Of a stretch of 64,000 bases of DNA, positions 48,631 through 60,496 are shown piece by piece. Position numbers and translations under genes: made by a program. Every line of letters begins with the position of its first letter. Position 1 is the first letter of the stretch. The stretch is taken from contig NC_089272.1 of assembly GCF_963678975.1 (NCBI RefSeq), positions 57,730,713-57,794,712 of the forward strand, read 5' to 3'. The notes beneath the pieces were generated by a model. That model was not told the origin of the DNA. It did not search any database and was given only the letters and a program-made list of their open reading frames with translations. Source of the DNA: Dysidea avara (Eukaryota; Porifera; Demospongiae; Dictyoceratida; Dysideidae).

Positions 48631-50663
48631 ATGCAGTCTCTATAGCTAGATACAGCTATCATATTAATCTGCATGACATGTAATGAAGCACAACATAATA
48701 TGATCTCAGGGTGCAACCCCCAAAAGCTTTAAGGTACTTAAAAGTAATATTAGCTATAATACACAACTAGCAATGCCAATCTACGTCTGAAGAGCAGGTC
48801 TAAACTTATTCATACTGTATAGAGTAGAAGCAAATCAGGAATTGCAGAATGCATACATGATGCATTGTATAATTATAGTTGTTATGTTGATAAGGAACAC
48901 TACAACTGTTACACTCTCAAGTGCATCAGACTACGGTGACTGCAGTATTAGAGCTCTGGAGTAGCTGACTGCTGTATTAAAATATTATAGTCAATCTTGA
49001 AAAGTGAATCTCTTGCACCACCACAGCCACCCTACTAACCCTGATAGGGGTAGTGTTGGAGAAACATTAAAGGTGAGCTACACTGTATATGCATTTAGAA
49101 AATATAGAGTATCACTCAGCACTTTCCTGCTGCAAACTACACAGTTTAATTCACCCATGGCCATGCACATGCACCAACTCCGTTAACTAATATTGGGAGT
49201 ACACATTGGGTTTTCAGTTGAAACCATGTAATGCAACAGCCCTGTAGTTTATAACACAAAATGTTAAATTTATTTTTAAAATATTTATATGCCTTGTAAA
49301 TGTTGCTTTATGACTATCAAAGCTCTTCTATGTTTTGTTACCTAATATTATTACTTTTAATGGCACTGTATGTATGAGGTTTTGGGATCCCTACTATTAA
49401 GTACTTCTAATGCTTAATGATATAGAGGATCCAAACTACTCTATATAGTCTAAGAGTGAGCTCAAAAGCATGCTAAAACACCTCCTTTACTAATAGTAGC
49501 TATAGAAAAAAGATCACTTGGCACTTTAACTGGTTTTGAAATTCACCACAGTTACATATGACAGCCAGTATAGGAGTACACATGAGTCCAATTACGTATA
49601 CAAGGATGAGTACCTGCCAAGGACAAGTATCAGTATCTTAGCTATTGACATGAGTTCAAGGTACAGCTGAGGACAAATTTAAATAACTATGATATTTTAT
49701 GACTACTGTGAAATAACTGCACAATAATGCAACTGCATGGCTTCTATTATTGCTGGTTTTTACTTCAACTTTGAGTGCATATTGTAGTGACACTTCACTG
49801 GACTGTATGATAGTTATATAGCCTTGCCAATATTATTATACAGTTCCTATAAAATCTTTGAAGTATAGCTTTAGTGGGATGTATAAGTTACACAAGTATA
49901 TACATGTGTACAGGTAAATACATGAAAAGTGTTAAAATGCCAATATATACTGTGGCTCTACAATTCTTGTAACTGCTATTACTGCATCTTGAAAATGAAT
50001 GCATATATAGAAATTTTCATAACTTATTCAACAAGTAAGTACACATGTTACGTATCTAGATTATATTTGCTATAATTATAAATAGTGTGGTCTATACAGC
50101 TATCTGCATATACAGCACATTTAGGTACAGACATCTGCATGCACAGCAACTGTATGTGCACACATTACTGAGTGTATAAGATGAAGTGAGTTAATTCTAC
50201 AATAAAATAATACATGTAACTATCTGACTGTAAAGACGTGTGTATTATGTATGTGTATATATCATATATTTATGAATATAAATATGCATTTGTGCTTTGC
50301 ATATGTAAAACGTATGTACATGTGTGTGACCCAGTCTGTCAACTCCTTGTAGTATATAGCATTACAAACTAAACAATACATAATTAAATAGTGAAGTTTC
50401 ATTTATAACTATGGCGATGTGTTGTATTTCAAAAATAAAAGTATACTGTTGTGGCCTTTCCTGATATCCACTTTTGATAATAGCTAACTCTCCCTGTGTA
50501 TGCATGTCTACAATTCATGAACTTTGTCACATTAAAAGTTAACAGTTGCTGCCAGCTTATTCATAAGACAATCAAGTTATGTGCTGTCAGGCTGTGCCAA
50601 TTTAAAGCTATATATAAGACAGGTTTTGACAGACTGGGTCATATAATCTCTCTATTATGTAGA

Positions 50664-53600
50664 ATGTTGACTAGTACCACTTTATTGCTACAATTATCAT
50701 CCCTTGTACATTTAACATACTCTACTGACTATTATGTTACACCCGATGGTCATAGTAGTACCAACATGGGTAGTAATACTTATAGCCTACAACACATCCT
50801 TAACAATCCTGATCAATACTTCACTTCAAATACATCCTTTCATTTCATGGCAGGACAATATTCTCTTCATAGCAGAATAGTTATAAAAAATATTACAAAT
50901 ATTATATTGTTTGGTCATGGAGATGTTACTATTACCTGCAGTTACAATTCACATGGATTTGCTTTTGTTATTGTAAGAAAATTAAAAATTAAAAATATAA
51001 TGTTTACAAACTGTAGTATAGATGGCAGAGATGACTTCAAAGAACACTATCCACCGGATTCTTATTTAGATTTGCATACACACAGCCAAAACACTTCCTT
51101 TCTTCTGGTTAATTGCTCAGTAATTGTCTTTGACAATGTATCCATTAGTATTACAGCAGGCAGTTATGCAATAGCAGCTGCAAATGTCATGAACAAGTTT
51201 CGCCTGCGTAATGTTACTGTGCTAATGAATATTCATGAATCAAGCAATAGTTCAATAGTGTCTGGAGGTGTAATGATACACTACAATAAATCATCAGCTA
51301 GCTCTAACCATATTGTTTCTGTACAGCTTGAAAACTATCGATTCATTGTAAACAGGATCAGTAATAATTTCACTTTTATTGCAATCCAGGTGTTCCTGAT
51401 ACAAGATACCTATAACCTTAATATATCAATATCCAACACATTGTTCACCAACTTGCATAATTCAATGGCACTGTACTACTGTGTTCAGTCACACAAATCC
51501 ACTGCACAGAATCGGCTTCACCTAATTGACATTCAAGCTTACAACAATACTGGCAGTAGTAACAGCAGTGTACTTTTACCTTTATTTTACATTGTTATGT
51601 ATGGAAGTGGGCTTGATTTCAGCAGCACACAATTATACAGTAGGCAAAGATCAACTGTCGTGTTAACAGGAAGCAGTTTTCAGAGCAACTATAATATAAG
51701 CACTATCATTAACATAAGCCTGAGGAAAACACTAATAACAGCAACCAATATTACTGTCTACAACTGCTCTGTATCCAACAACATTAATTCCCATTTTATA
51801 AAAACACACAGCAAAATTAATAGTCTTCTCCAGCTTACACACTTTTTTAGGCTCGAGTCTATCAACGTTACAAACAACACTAACGTGGAAGGTGACAATT
51901 TAATGGCTTTCTCACATGGACATGTAAACTTTAAAGGCCTGGTTATTGTACAGGGAAACCATTACTTTGAAAACATAATTACACTTTACTTTTCTGCTTT
52001 GAGGGTGTGTGGTATTGTTATATTGTCCCATAACAAAGCATATAGGCTGGTTAATACACTGGAGAATTCAGATTTTTTCTTTGAAGAAAGTGTATGTGTG
52101 AAGGTTTTGGGCAACAAAGTTCACACGGTTATCAGAAAAACTGACTGGTTTGATGACTTAAGTTTTACTGGCTACCATGGTACTGCAAAAGTTTGTCCAG
52201 CTCAGTTTTACAGTGCAAGAGGAAACCTCGATAATCAGTTTGCAGTGGGCCAAATGCTAAACTTTAGTTTTACTTTTCACAACAATACAATTACTCTACC
52301 AAGATACCTCATAACATATGATTTAGGCCTTAAAAACAATTGTACATGGCTTGATGGTATGACATTCACAACCACACAGCCTGCCAGTGTTGCAAATAAA
52401 TTTATTAATGCAACCCCGGTCATTGCAACAAAGAACGATGTATATGAGATGCCGTCAAAAATCTGCCAGTGTTTTCCTGACAATACACATGACTGTATCT
52501 ATCGTGACACTACTCCCATATATCCTGGTCAATTATTAAAGCTACATTTAGTGGTACCATCCGTTGACCTAAACAGTAAATACCCTGTAACAATGTTGAC
52601 ACTCAGGACACAAAAGACTGATGAAGGATGCATTGTTGAGAATGTCTCTCAAATATTTCAAAAGCATGATAGCTCAAATTGTAGTGAGTACCATTATACA
52701 ATTAAATATCACTCATATAAAGAATGTCAGTTGTACTTGCGAACACAACAGCATGATACTGAAATATTGTTTGTTCAACTGAAACCTTGTCCACCAGGGT
52801 TTGTGTTAGATGCAGAGGCTTGTCAGTGTGACCCACAGTTAGTCAATGTGGGAGTTACATCTTGTAACTTGGACAATGCAACTATACTGCGTCCAGCAAA
52901 TAGTTGGATATATGCTGACACTGACAGTATCAACAACTCGCATACTTATTCTGTCTGTTTGCAGTGCCGCTTCAACTTCTGTTTACCTCATTCATCACAT
53001 CTCAACTTATCAGATCCTGACTCACAGTGTCAGTTTAACAGGACTGGTGTGTTATGTGGACAATGCCAACATGGTCTCAGTAATGTGTTTGGTTCTCCAA
53101 GGTGTAAAGCATGTTCTCACTACTACTTGTTTATCATTGCTCCAGTTGTTATTGTAACATTTGTGTTGATTGTATTGATTTTCAAGTTCAACCTCACAGT
53201 CACCAACGGCACCATCAACAACTTCATTTTCTATATCGACATAGTTGGAATAAACATGGAGAGGTATTATCCAAACTGTTACAACATTGTTTGCATTTTC
53301 ACTCCATCACATTCTTTAGATGTGTGCTTCTATGATGGTATGAGTAGCTATGTCAAAGCATGGCTATTCCTATGCTATCCACTGTATATCATTTTTATTG
53401 CAGTATTACTCATCATAGCTAGTCGCCACTCTACTAAAATTCAGAGACTGACAGCACAGAGAGCATTGCCCGTGCTAGCAACACTTTTCATGTTAACTTT
53501 CACAGGATTGTTGCGTACTGTCTCTTTTTCCCTATTTTACTATGCTAATATCACACACCTTCCTGATGGTACCAAAACAGTGGTGTGGTCAATAGACTCA

Positions 53601-54281
53601 AGCATACCAATATTTGGTGTAAAGTTTATAATGCTTTTAATTATGTGCCTGATATTACTGTTCGGTTTGGTGACTTATAATATTTTACTACTGTTCACTA
53701 AAGAATTGCTACGATTTAGAATCATCAGTACCATCAAGCCATTTTTGGATGTTTATCTTGCTTTGTATAACAATACATTTTCATATTGGACTGGTTTACA
53801 GCTGTTGCTGAGAGTAGCCATTTTTGGTTTTACAGCATTGCCATCAGACATGAACCTCATGTTCGGTGCCCTTCTGCTCACGGTGTTCCTCTGCTTGCAA
53901 GCAATTGTACAACCATTCAAAATCAGATACTACAACATCCAACATTCATTAGTGTTGATGAGTCTGGTGGTTATTAACATAATATCTCTTTACAATAAGA
54001 GTAATGGTGTGGTAGAGTTGGTAGGTGTAAAAGCAATTATCTTCTCAGTCTTTGTGTATTTCTTTGTAGCCATCATCGGTCACTGTTTTGTGTGTGCATT
54101 CAACAAGGTTATCAAAAGAAACAAGTTGGTGCTTCTAGAACAGCTTGCAAAGCTGAAGAATAAATTGACAAGAAAGAAAAATGTTGACAGACCAGTAGAA
54201 ATTTACGATTACACAAGCAACATTGCTGATGTCACTTACAATTATCAGAAGTTTCAAGAGTCTCTGATTGACTTGGATTAA
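50664..54281 (+). CDS. Large intronless membrane receptor: beta-helix-like ectodomain, Cys-rich module, 7-8 TM helices
   Basis: The frame is open from 50496; the ATG at 50664 is chosen because it starts a signal peptide (MLTSTTLLLQLSSLVHLTYS). It gives 1205 aa in one exon. Residues about 20-560 are rich in Asn-x-Ser/Thr sites and short beta-type repeats (IVIKNITNIILFGHGDVTIT, LRNVTVLMN), as in right-handed parallel beta-helix proteins. Residues about 705-816 are Cys-rich (CPPGFVLDAEACQCDP, CQCRFNFC-type spacing, VLCGQCQHGLSNVFG, RCKAC). From about 819 to 1160 come seven or eight hydrophobic helices, with VQPFKIRYYNIQHS before the last two. A basic tail of about 45 aa follows. Proteins of this layout form large uncharacterised families in some marine invertebrates; the TM part recalls TRP-like or receptor-like bundles, but no function can be assigned. 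An ATTAAA stands near 54475 as a possible poly(A) signal. Confidence 0.9.
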   Translation: MLTSTTLLLQLSSLVHLTYSTDYYVTPDGHSSTNMGSNTYSLQHILNNPDQYFTSNTSFHFMAGQYSLHSRIVIKNITNIILFGHGDVTITCSYNSHGFAFVIVRKLKIKNIMFTNCSIDGRDDFKEHYPPDSYLDLHTHSQNTSFLLVNCSVIVFDNVSISITAGSYAIAAANVMNKFRLRNVTVLMNIHESSNSSIVSGGVMIHYNKSSASSNHIVSVQLENYRFIVNRISNNFTFIAIQVFLIQDTYNLNISISNTLFTNLHNSMALYYCVQSHKSTAQNRLHLIDIQAYNNTGSSNSSVLLPLFYIVMYGSGLDFSSTQLYSRQRSTVVLTGSSFQSNYNISTIINISLRKTLITATNITVYNCSVSNNINSHFIKTHSKINSLLQLTHFFRLESINVTNNTNVEGDNLMAFSHGHVNFKGLVIVQGNHYFENIITLYFSALRVCGIVILSHNKAYRLVNTLENSDFFFEESVCVKVLGNKVHTVIRKTDWFDDLSFTGYHGTAKVCPAQFYSARGNLDNQFAVGQMLNFSFTFHNNTITLPRYLITYDLGLKNNCTWLDGMTFTTTQPASVANKFINATPVIATKNDVYEMPSKICQCFPDNTHDCIYRDTTPIYPGQLLKLHLVVPSVDLNSKYPVTMLTLRTQKTDEGCIVENVSQIFQKHDSSNCSEYHYTIKYHSYKECQLYLRTQQHDTEILFVQLKPCPPGFVLDAEACQCDPQLVNVGVTSCNLDNATILRPANSWIYADTDSINNSHTYSVCLQCRFNFCLPHSSHLNLSDPDSQCQFNRTGVLCGQCQHGLSNVFGSPRCKACSHYYLFIIAPVVIVTFVLIVLIFKFNLTVTNGTINNFIFYIDIVGINMERYYPNCYNIVCIFTPSHSLDVCFYDGMSSYVKAWLFLCYPLYIIFIAVLLIIASRHSTKIQRLTAQRALPVLATLFMLTFTGLLRTVSFSLFYYANITHLPDGTKTVVWSIDSSIPIFGVKFIMLLIMCLILLFGLVTYNILLLFTKELLRFRIISTIKPFLDVYLALYNNTFSYWTGLQLLLRVAIFGFTALPSDMNLMFGALLLTVFLCLQAIVQPFKIRYYNIQHSLVLMSLVVINIISLYNKSNGVVELVGVKAIIFSVFVYFFVAIIGHCFVCAFNKVIKRNKLVLLEQLAKLKNKLTRKKNVDRPVEIYDYTSNIADVTYNYQKFQESLIDLD

Positions 54282-56199
54282 TGAACACATGTTTTATGTA
54301 ATGTATTGTTATGGACACTAAAACTTGAAAGCATTAATTTTGTCCTGTATAAAGTGCATTACATTATCAACTGAATATATACTGTACACCATTAGCTTAG
54401 TTTTGTTACTGATGAACATGCATTATGGCAGTAGTATGTAATATTATGTGGATATTAGTTGCTATATAATTATTATTAAAGATGCCTTGGTTTCTATTGC
54501 ATAATTTTACCACTTTCTTTCCAGTATATACTCTTCAATAATGATTTAATATCACTGTGACCCATTAGCTGATCTATAAAATAATTGCGGTCAGATATTA
54601 GTCTATACAAAGGTGATTTTCACCATTATTATACTGCTGTGTTTCTCATTAAAACATGTGATGTTATTATTGTTCTACTTGTTGGCTATTTAGTCCACAG
54701 GCAAATCGAGATACTCTAATAGAACAGTCAGAAAAATACATTCTAATAAAGCAGTCAGCTCTGAGCATAATGTTGAGCATAACAAGCCTAATTTCTGAGC
54801 ATTGCTTAAAAATGTATTAGATTATATTCAAAGTACAATAGCTCCATATCTAATGAAAGTACAGCATTGTTAGCTTCTACAGTATGTTACTGTACATGTA
54901 TATTACCTCCACTGCATTGTACATGGGCTTGTTTACATTAAGGCATTATTACTATAATAATTAGGAACTTTATTGTATACACAAATCTAATTGTAAATTG
55001 TCCTTTTCATTAGATGATTTACAGTAGTCAAGCATTAAGCAAAATTGTGTACTGATATGAGAGTGGACTGGGTTTCGAGGTTAACGCAGGTAGTGGCAAA
55101 CTTTTATTCATGTCAGCTGAATACTTAATAAGACAACTGCTTTAATATACATAGCACCGTAATAATATATAGTTGACCTACAATATTTCTAATATCTTAG
55201 CTACAAAAAATAAACACAAAAATTCTATATTACACACTATTTCAATACCCAGCTTAATTTACTTACGTAGGTAGCTAGGTGAGGCACAAGAGATACAACT
55301 GCCAGCTGATAAAGGCAGCTCAATCCAGGGAGGTCTGTGGATAAACCCTCCAATTGTATTATCGCTCTGAACAAAACAACTTTTAGTCTTGTTTGTAACT
55401 AGCAACATATTATAGTTTGCTAATTTTGCTGTCTGAATACAGGATGCTATATTAGAGGATTTAACTTTTCTGTTATAGTATCTTGATCTTGCATACAAAC
55501 ACCTCTGGTAGGACACCAGAGTCCTTTGCTAGAGCCTACGTGGATGACGTACTTAAAGATACACCACTGTTCATGTGACATAAGTGGTTCATGGCATTGC
55601 CCAAGCTTCATTGTATCACATTTAAACACTAACCCATTTTTGTACAGACAATTCATTATTAGTATTGGACTATAAATATATACATAGCTAATGGAATGGA
55701 TTTTCTCTCATCAGGCTAACCTGTAAAAATGACTTGCATAGGCTTGTGCCATTGAAAGTTTCATCCTTGAACAGGCTGAGCCTTTTGGTACAGCTCTCTC
55801 CTTTGGGACAAATATAATTTATAAGTAAATAAAATAATATTGTTTTGCATGTGGCTAATAATTGAGTGTGTATTTTGATAAGGCCGTGCCAGACTGTATA
55901 TCCAGAGCTGTTAGCAAGTATCAAGATTAAACACAGTGGACAATACAGACAAAATTGCAAATATTTGAGATCAACAGCTGAACCAGGGCCAGAACTAGGC
56001 CTTAACTAATAATCCTATTGACTCACAACAAGCATTGATACTGTACTAGCTCCTGCTCAAGCAACAGGTGGCAATTCTGGTACAAGTAAATCTTCAGTTA
56101 AAGTGATGTCACATAGAAGAAGTATCAGACTTCCTCATGAAAAAAGGAGGTTGGCATATCACAATATCATAACTTTTATCAACTATCAAGACACACGGT
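54282..56199. other. Intergenic, no convincing gene
   Basis: The 3' UTR of the membrane receptor occupies the start. The ACTCTAATAGAACAGTCA motif occurs at about 54714. Short minus-strand frames at 55259-55960 have no recognisable domain; they could be remains downstream of the gypsy pol at 56.7 kb. Confidence 0.4.
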
Positions 56200-56679
56200 A
56201 GTGTTCATGAAGGCAAAAAAGCCGGAATTCCACATCGTGGATAGCAATAATTATGAGGAAGAACAATTTTCATGCATACATAGCTTCATGCTCCCTCTGC
56301 AAATGGAATGATTTTTACACTACAAACACTTCCACATTTGAACAAGTTTTACCTTATGCAATGAGATACTGTATGAGCCATTTCACAAGATCTCTCAGCT
56401 TGGAAGTCTCTCATGCAGCTTGTGACTTTAAAAAAGTCTCATTAGATCATTTAGTGTTCATATATAAGGGACAGTTCTTCCACTTGCATGGTGGCAGAAT
56501 TCATATTGTGGCTCTGTCTTAGATTCTTGGGTAAAGTCTTGACAGGGAATCTGCAATGTACCTTTAAATTTTGTATACTATTCGAATTTCATACTTCATG
56601 AAGTCGCAATAGCATGCATTCACTGCCGGTAGCTGTTTTGGAATAGGTTTCTTAGTAATAATAATTATTATACATAATT

Positions 56680-57620
56680 ATAGTTTATGATCAGTCTCCA
56701 CATGAGTTTTGTGGCCATAAATCTATTGCTCAAATTTCTCACAACCTGCAACAATCGCCAACATATCTTTCTCTCTGAGCATAGTTTTTCTCAGCTGATG
56801 TGAGACGGCACTGAGACCATGTGGTCTGGTTGACCTTCTTAAAGCAATGAAAAGTCTAGTCCACTCTCTGCATGGTGCATTACACTGTAATGTAATCATT
56901 ACATACAGTGTGATCATTACATCAAATTTGTTTCAGCTTCGAGAAGACTTCATCACGTGCAGGAAGATGGCACCAATCCACATCTTTGCAACCCAACTAT
57001 TGTAACTGCTCAGTAATGATTAACAGGCTAGCTAGGGAGGAATTTTGGAAAGCACTGCACTTTTCCTAGGAATTCATGTAATGACTTGACATTTTTAGGT
57101 GTGGACATGTTGACAATTCTTGGGGTCAATTGCTATATATGCCTTTGTCTGTGAGGATATTCCCAATAAACGGTAAGGAAGAAAGTACTTCATTTTTAAG
57201 TCCCACACATGAATCTTAGGGTGCAGGTCATGATTATCCACTGCCTTTTCAACTCTTCAACTGTGTCTCCTACTTCACAGATGAGAAAGTCGTAGGATAA
57301 TCCAAAGGCTGCAGCACATGTTGCTGTCAGACCTTCAGTGTTGGGATAATAAAATAATAACAATAATCAGCAATAATTTCAACTGGCATAAAGCCTTCAG
57401 CTACGTATCTTGGTTATTCTTTGCTGCTAAACTCTGGGCACTCTGCTGATATGAAATGGCAATATTTCTCATAAGGATTGTTAGAGAACTGGATTGATAA
57501 TAGAGTTTTGCCTTCCAAAAGCAAGATTTGGCATCAAATATGGCAGCCTTGATCAATTTCAAGGTGACTTATGGGCAATGGATAGTGGCTTCTTAGTATG
57601 GCCTTACTCAGGCCTCTGGG
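56680..57620 (-). pseudogene. Decayed Ty3/gypsy pol (reverse transcriptase and RNase H remnants)
   Basis: Read on the minus strand from high to low coordinates: FDAKSCFWK (RT fingers motif, about 57560-57535), a frame ending TFLICEVGDTVEEL (about 57290-57250), MSTPKNVKSLHEFLG (connection after RT, about 57105), and an RNase H stretch MLREKDMLAIVAGCEKFEQ followed by a stop and YGHKTHVETDHK (about 56780-56690). The order is that of Ty3/gypsy pol. Stops and frameshifts break every part, so it is inactive. No LTRs were identified. Confidence 0.7.
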
Positions 57621-60240
57621 GTTTCAGCAGATTCTTTCTTGCACTTCTTTAGCACTATATAACCATGCTTGAGACCCACCTGTTACTGGGGCTACAGTAT
57701 GATATGATTCTCAACCATATGCATACCATCAAGCTCAGTTTTCACTTGTTTGTGTGAAGAAATTTGCAAAGACAGCAATGCTTGTGGCACTGCTGAGTCA
57801 GTGTGGATGCACATAACTCACCTATAGGCCAATGAAAACATCAGCATATTGACTCGGCACTTGTCACATTGGTCAAAAACTTTGTGCAGAAAGTGTCACC
57901 ATCAAAAATAATTATTGATCAGATTCATAACAACACACCCAAAATTGGTGTATATATGCAACTTCAGTACCGACAACAAATCTTAAAACTAATGGTGTCT
58001 CTCATTATTGCAGCTCACCGACAGCATAACTGGACCCATTGAATATCCCACAGTATTGCTATGCATGGTTAAAAGGGTTGCTGTCTTCTGAGTTTGCAAC
58101 CTTTCTTGTCACCTGTAGCCTTGACATATTCTGTGAATGGTAAAAATAATATTGCATGACGTTCCAGTATTAACCTCACTAGTAACTGACTAGGACTGCA
58201 TGGTGTGCCAGACTATTTATTTACTGAGTTGATTCCAAAGGTTTCATCTTTACTAGACTATATCTTCTGTGGCATAAACCAACTTTGTGGACTGTCACAT
58301 CTTCATAAAATGTCTCATCTTACCACAATTCTTTTATTTCATTACTACTCAATAGTGAAACCATATTAGAGCATCCACCAGTAATTAGATTTATAACTTG
58401 TCAGTTCTTAAATAATTCAGCTGTGTCATTGTCACTGATGTCAGGTTGATAAAGCATTTTAATTTAGAATTCATAATATGTGGACTGCACAACCATAAAT
58501 ATTTGACCCACTCATGATCTCATACTATTACTAATAATCAGGAATGTGCAATAGTTGTATAATTCTACATACTTACATAGTTTTATATACAGGGATTGCA
58601 AATATCTGCTTTGACAATAATTATCAACCATCAAATCACTAGCTATCATGGTTGTTACACATGTGCAGTGCCTACAGTAACTAAACCATTTAGTCTCCTT
58701 TCTCAACATACTAATTTTATTGATGGAGAAGTAAGTTTCAAATTTTCTAGTGCCAACAGTTTTCAACTATATATATTATGTGTTCACTGCATAGTATACT
58801 TATACATGCATTGCAGTAATAATGGCACAAAACCTCTGACTTGAAAGCATAATTTTATTTCTGCTGCACTGAATAAGGAAGTGGACAAGACCTGATCATC
58901 ACAACCTTGACCACATGTACACTATAACTACCTTGAAAAGCTCTCTTGCATGCAGATCTGATGAATGCTGTTTGAAAACGTAATACCCTACCCAAACACA
59001 GTTGTCTCCACTTCCATGACTTCATGCAAGTAATAGCCTGCTAAGCAAACAAATTTCCCTTTTGAAAATAATATTGTGTAAAGGGTGATTCATGAAAAAA
59101 TTCTCAAAATTGTGATAATCTGTGAAAAGTTTTACCCAAACTGAATTCTTTCAATAGCTATGGTGGATGAATTAGGACTAAGTCTGTACATTCTGAACTA
59201 TTTTTGTGACACATACAGTAGCTACGGTAACAGCACAATAATTCTTACTATAAAAATGAAATTACTGTACGTATATGATACATCCTGTCACATGTTGGTG
59301 TATAATCTCACTATAATTTCATATACATTTTCTCTGAAACATAACACTACTAGGATTAGTTGCATAATGGAAATTTAGACCCATAAGGACACCCATATTA
59401 GGAATTACCTGCCTTTGATCATGTTCTGAAACCTGGTATCATAACACAGTACTTTACAATGTGCAATTGTTTGAACAATGATGTACGTATGGAGAAATCA
59501 AAGGCAAGGTCAATTGCTTTCTCAAACTGTGTATATATATACATTATCAACTATTTAATACTTAAAAACGAAAGACTACTCTATTAGAGAGTCTTAAAAT
59601 GGCTTTGTCATAAATCATAAATAGTTGTACTGAGAGCTAATTGATGTGTGCAGACAGCTTTATTGATCAACTAGTAGCTTATCTAACTAATGAAATCCAT
59701 ACAAGTGCAAATTATATTCATATGGTTATAAGTGTCATTTAGTCTGGACTGGTGTCGCTACTATTATCTTAAACAAGATTCATAGTTGCAATGAATTCAT
59801 TAGTCCATACAGTATACTCCAAACGTCAAAGCCTACAATTATTCCTTGAAGGATTGCTGTGTGCTGTAACAAAAATATATCTAAAAATGGGTGACTGCTT
59901 TATTAGAGTAATTCAAAATAATTTTGCTCATATCAGCATAGCAATTAGATCAAGGGGGGTCTGGGGATGCAAGCCCCAGGAGCTGCAGAATTTTTGCAAT
60001 TTAAAGCTTGAAAATGCCTCAGAATTTAAAATTGATGCTAAATTTTAAAGTAAAAACTAGCTAGCAACTTGCAACTTTCCCCCCAAATTTCACAGGGAAC
60101 CCATGCAGCATGGCCCCCTGTAGCTAGGATATACAGTGAATTCACACAGCTACAATAAAAAGCTACACAGCTACAAAAATACAGCCGATATACTACTATA
60201 CTGGTTTGTATGAAGTGAACGGATCATCACGTAAATATAC
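57621..60240. other. No convincing gene
   Basis: The first kilobase may be older gag-protease remains of the gypsy element but no motif is clear. The rest holds short chance frames and a low-copy block near 59950-60115 (GGGGGTCTGGGGATGCAAGC), similar to 2175-2230. Confidence 0.4.
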
Positions 60241-60258
60241 TGGTGGACAGTCACGAGA

Positions 60259-60496
60259 TCAATCAGTATTCGAAAATGGCGCGATGTGGGTGAGACTGAG
60301 AGTTTGCTCAGTATCTCGACAGGACGAGTGGGTAGTTGAAGAGGAGTGATTTCTACTCAACATCTCATCCAGATGGCCACCATGTAATGTATGGGTGTAC
60401 AGCTTCTTGCCGCGGAATGAGCCATCTGGTTTGTCACTGCCAGCCCTTCGCCCAGTAAAAGAGGCCAAGAGAGACAAGCCAAGGAATGCTAATGAT
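60259..60496 (-). CDS. Possible last exon of an unassigned minus-strand gene
   Basis: The frame runs from about 60496 (after TCATTAG) to the stop at 60259 and includes ASFTGRRAGSDKPDGSFRGK and HTLHGGHLDEMLSRNHSSST. It is GC-richer than its surroundings. No family is recognised and no partner exons are seen. The same spot on the plus strand has ATGGCGCGATGTGG followed by GTGAGA, so it may instead be the promoter side of another gene. Confidence 0.25.

Larger units (their letters stand above)
45921..50663. other. Intergenic, repeats only
   Basis: No coding potential beyond short chance frames. It holds two SINE-like copies, a palindromic repeat, and a pogo-type MITE. The 5' UTR of the gene at 50664 must lie in its last part, where the sequence is AT-rich without a clear TATA box. 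Confidence 0.5.
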
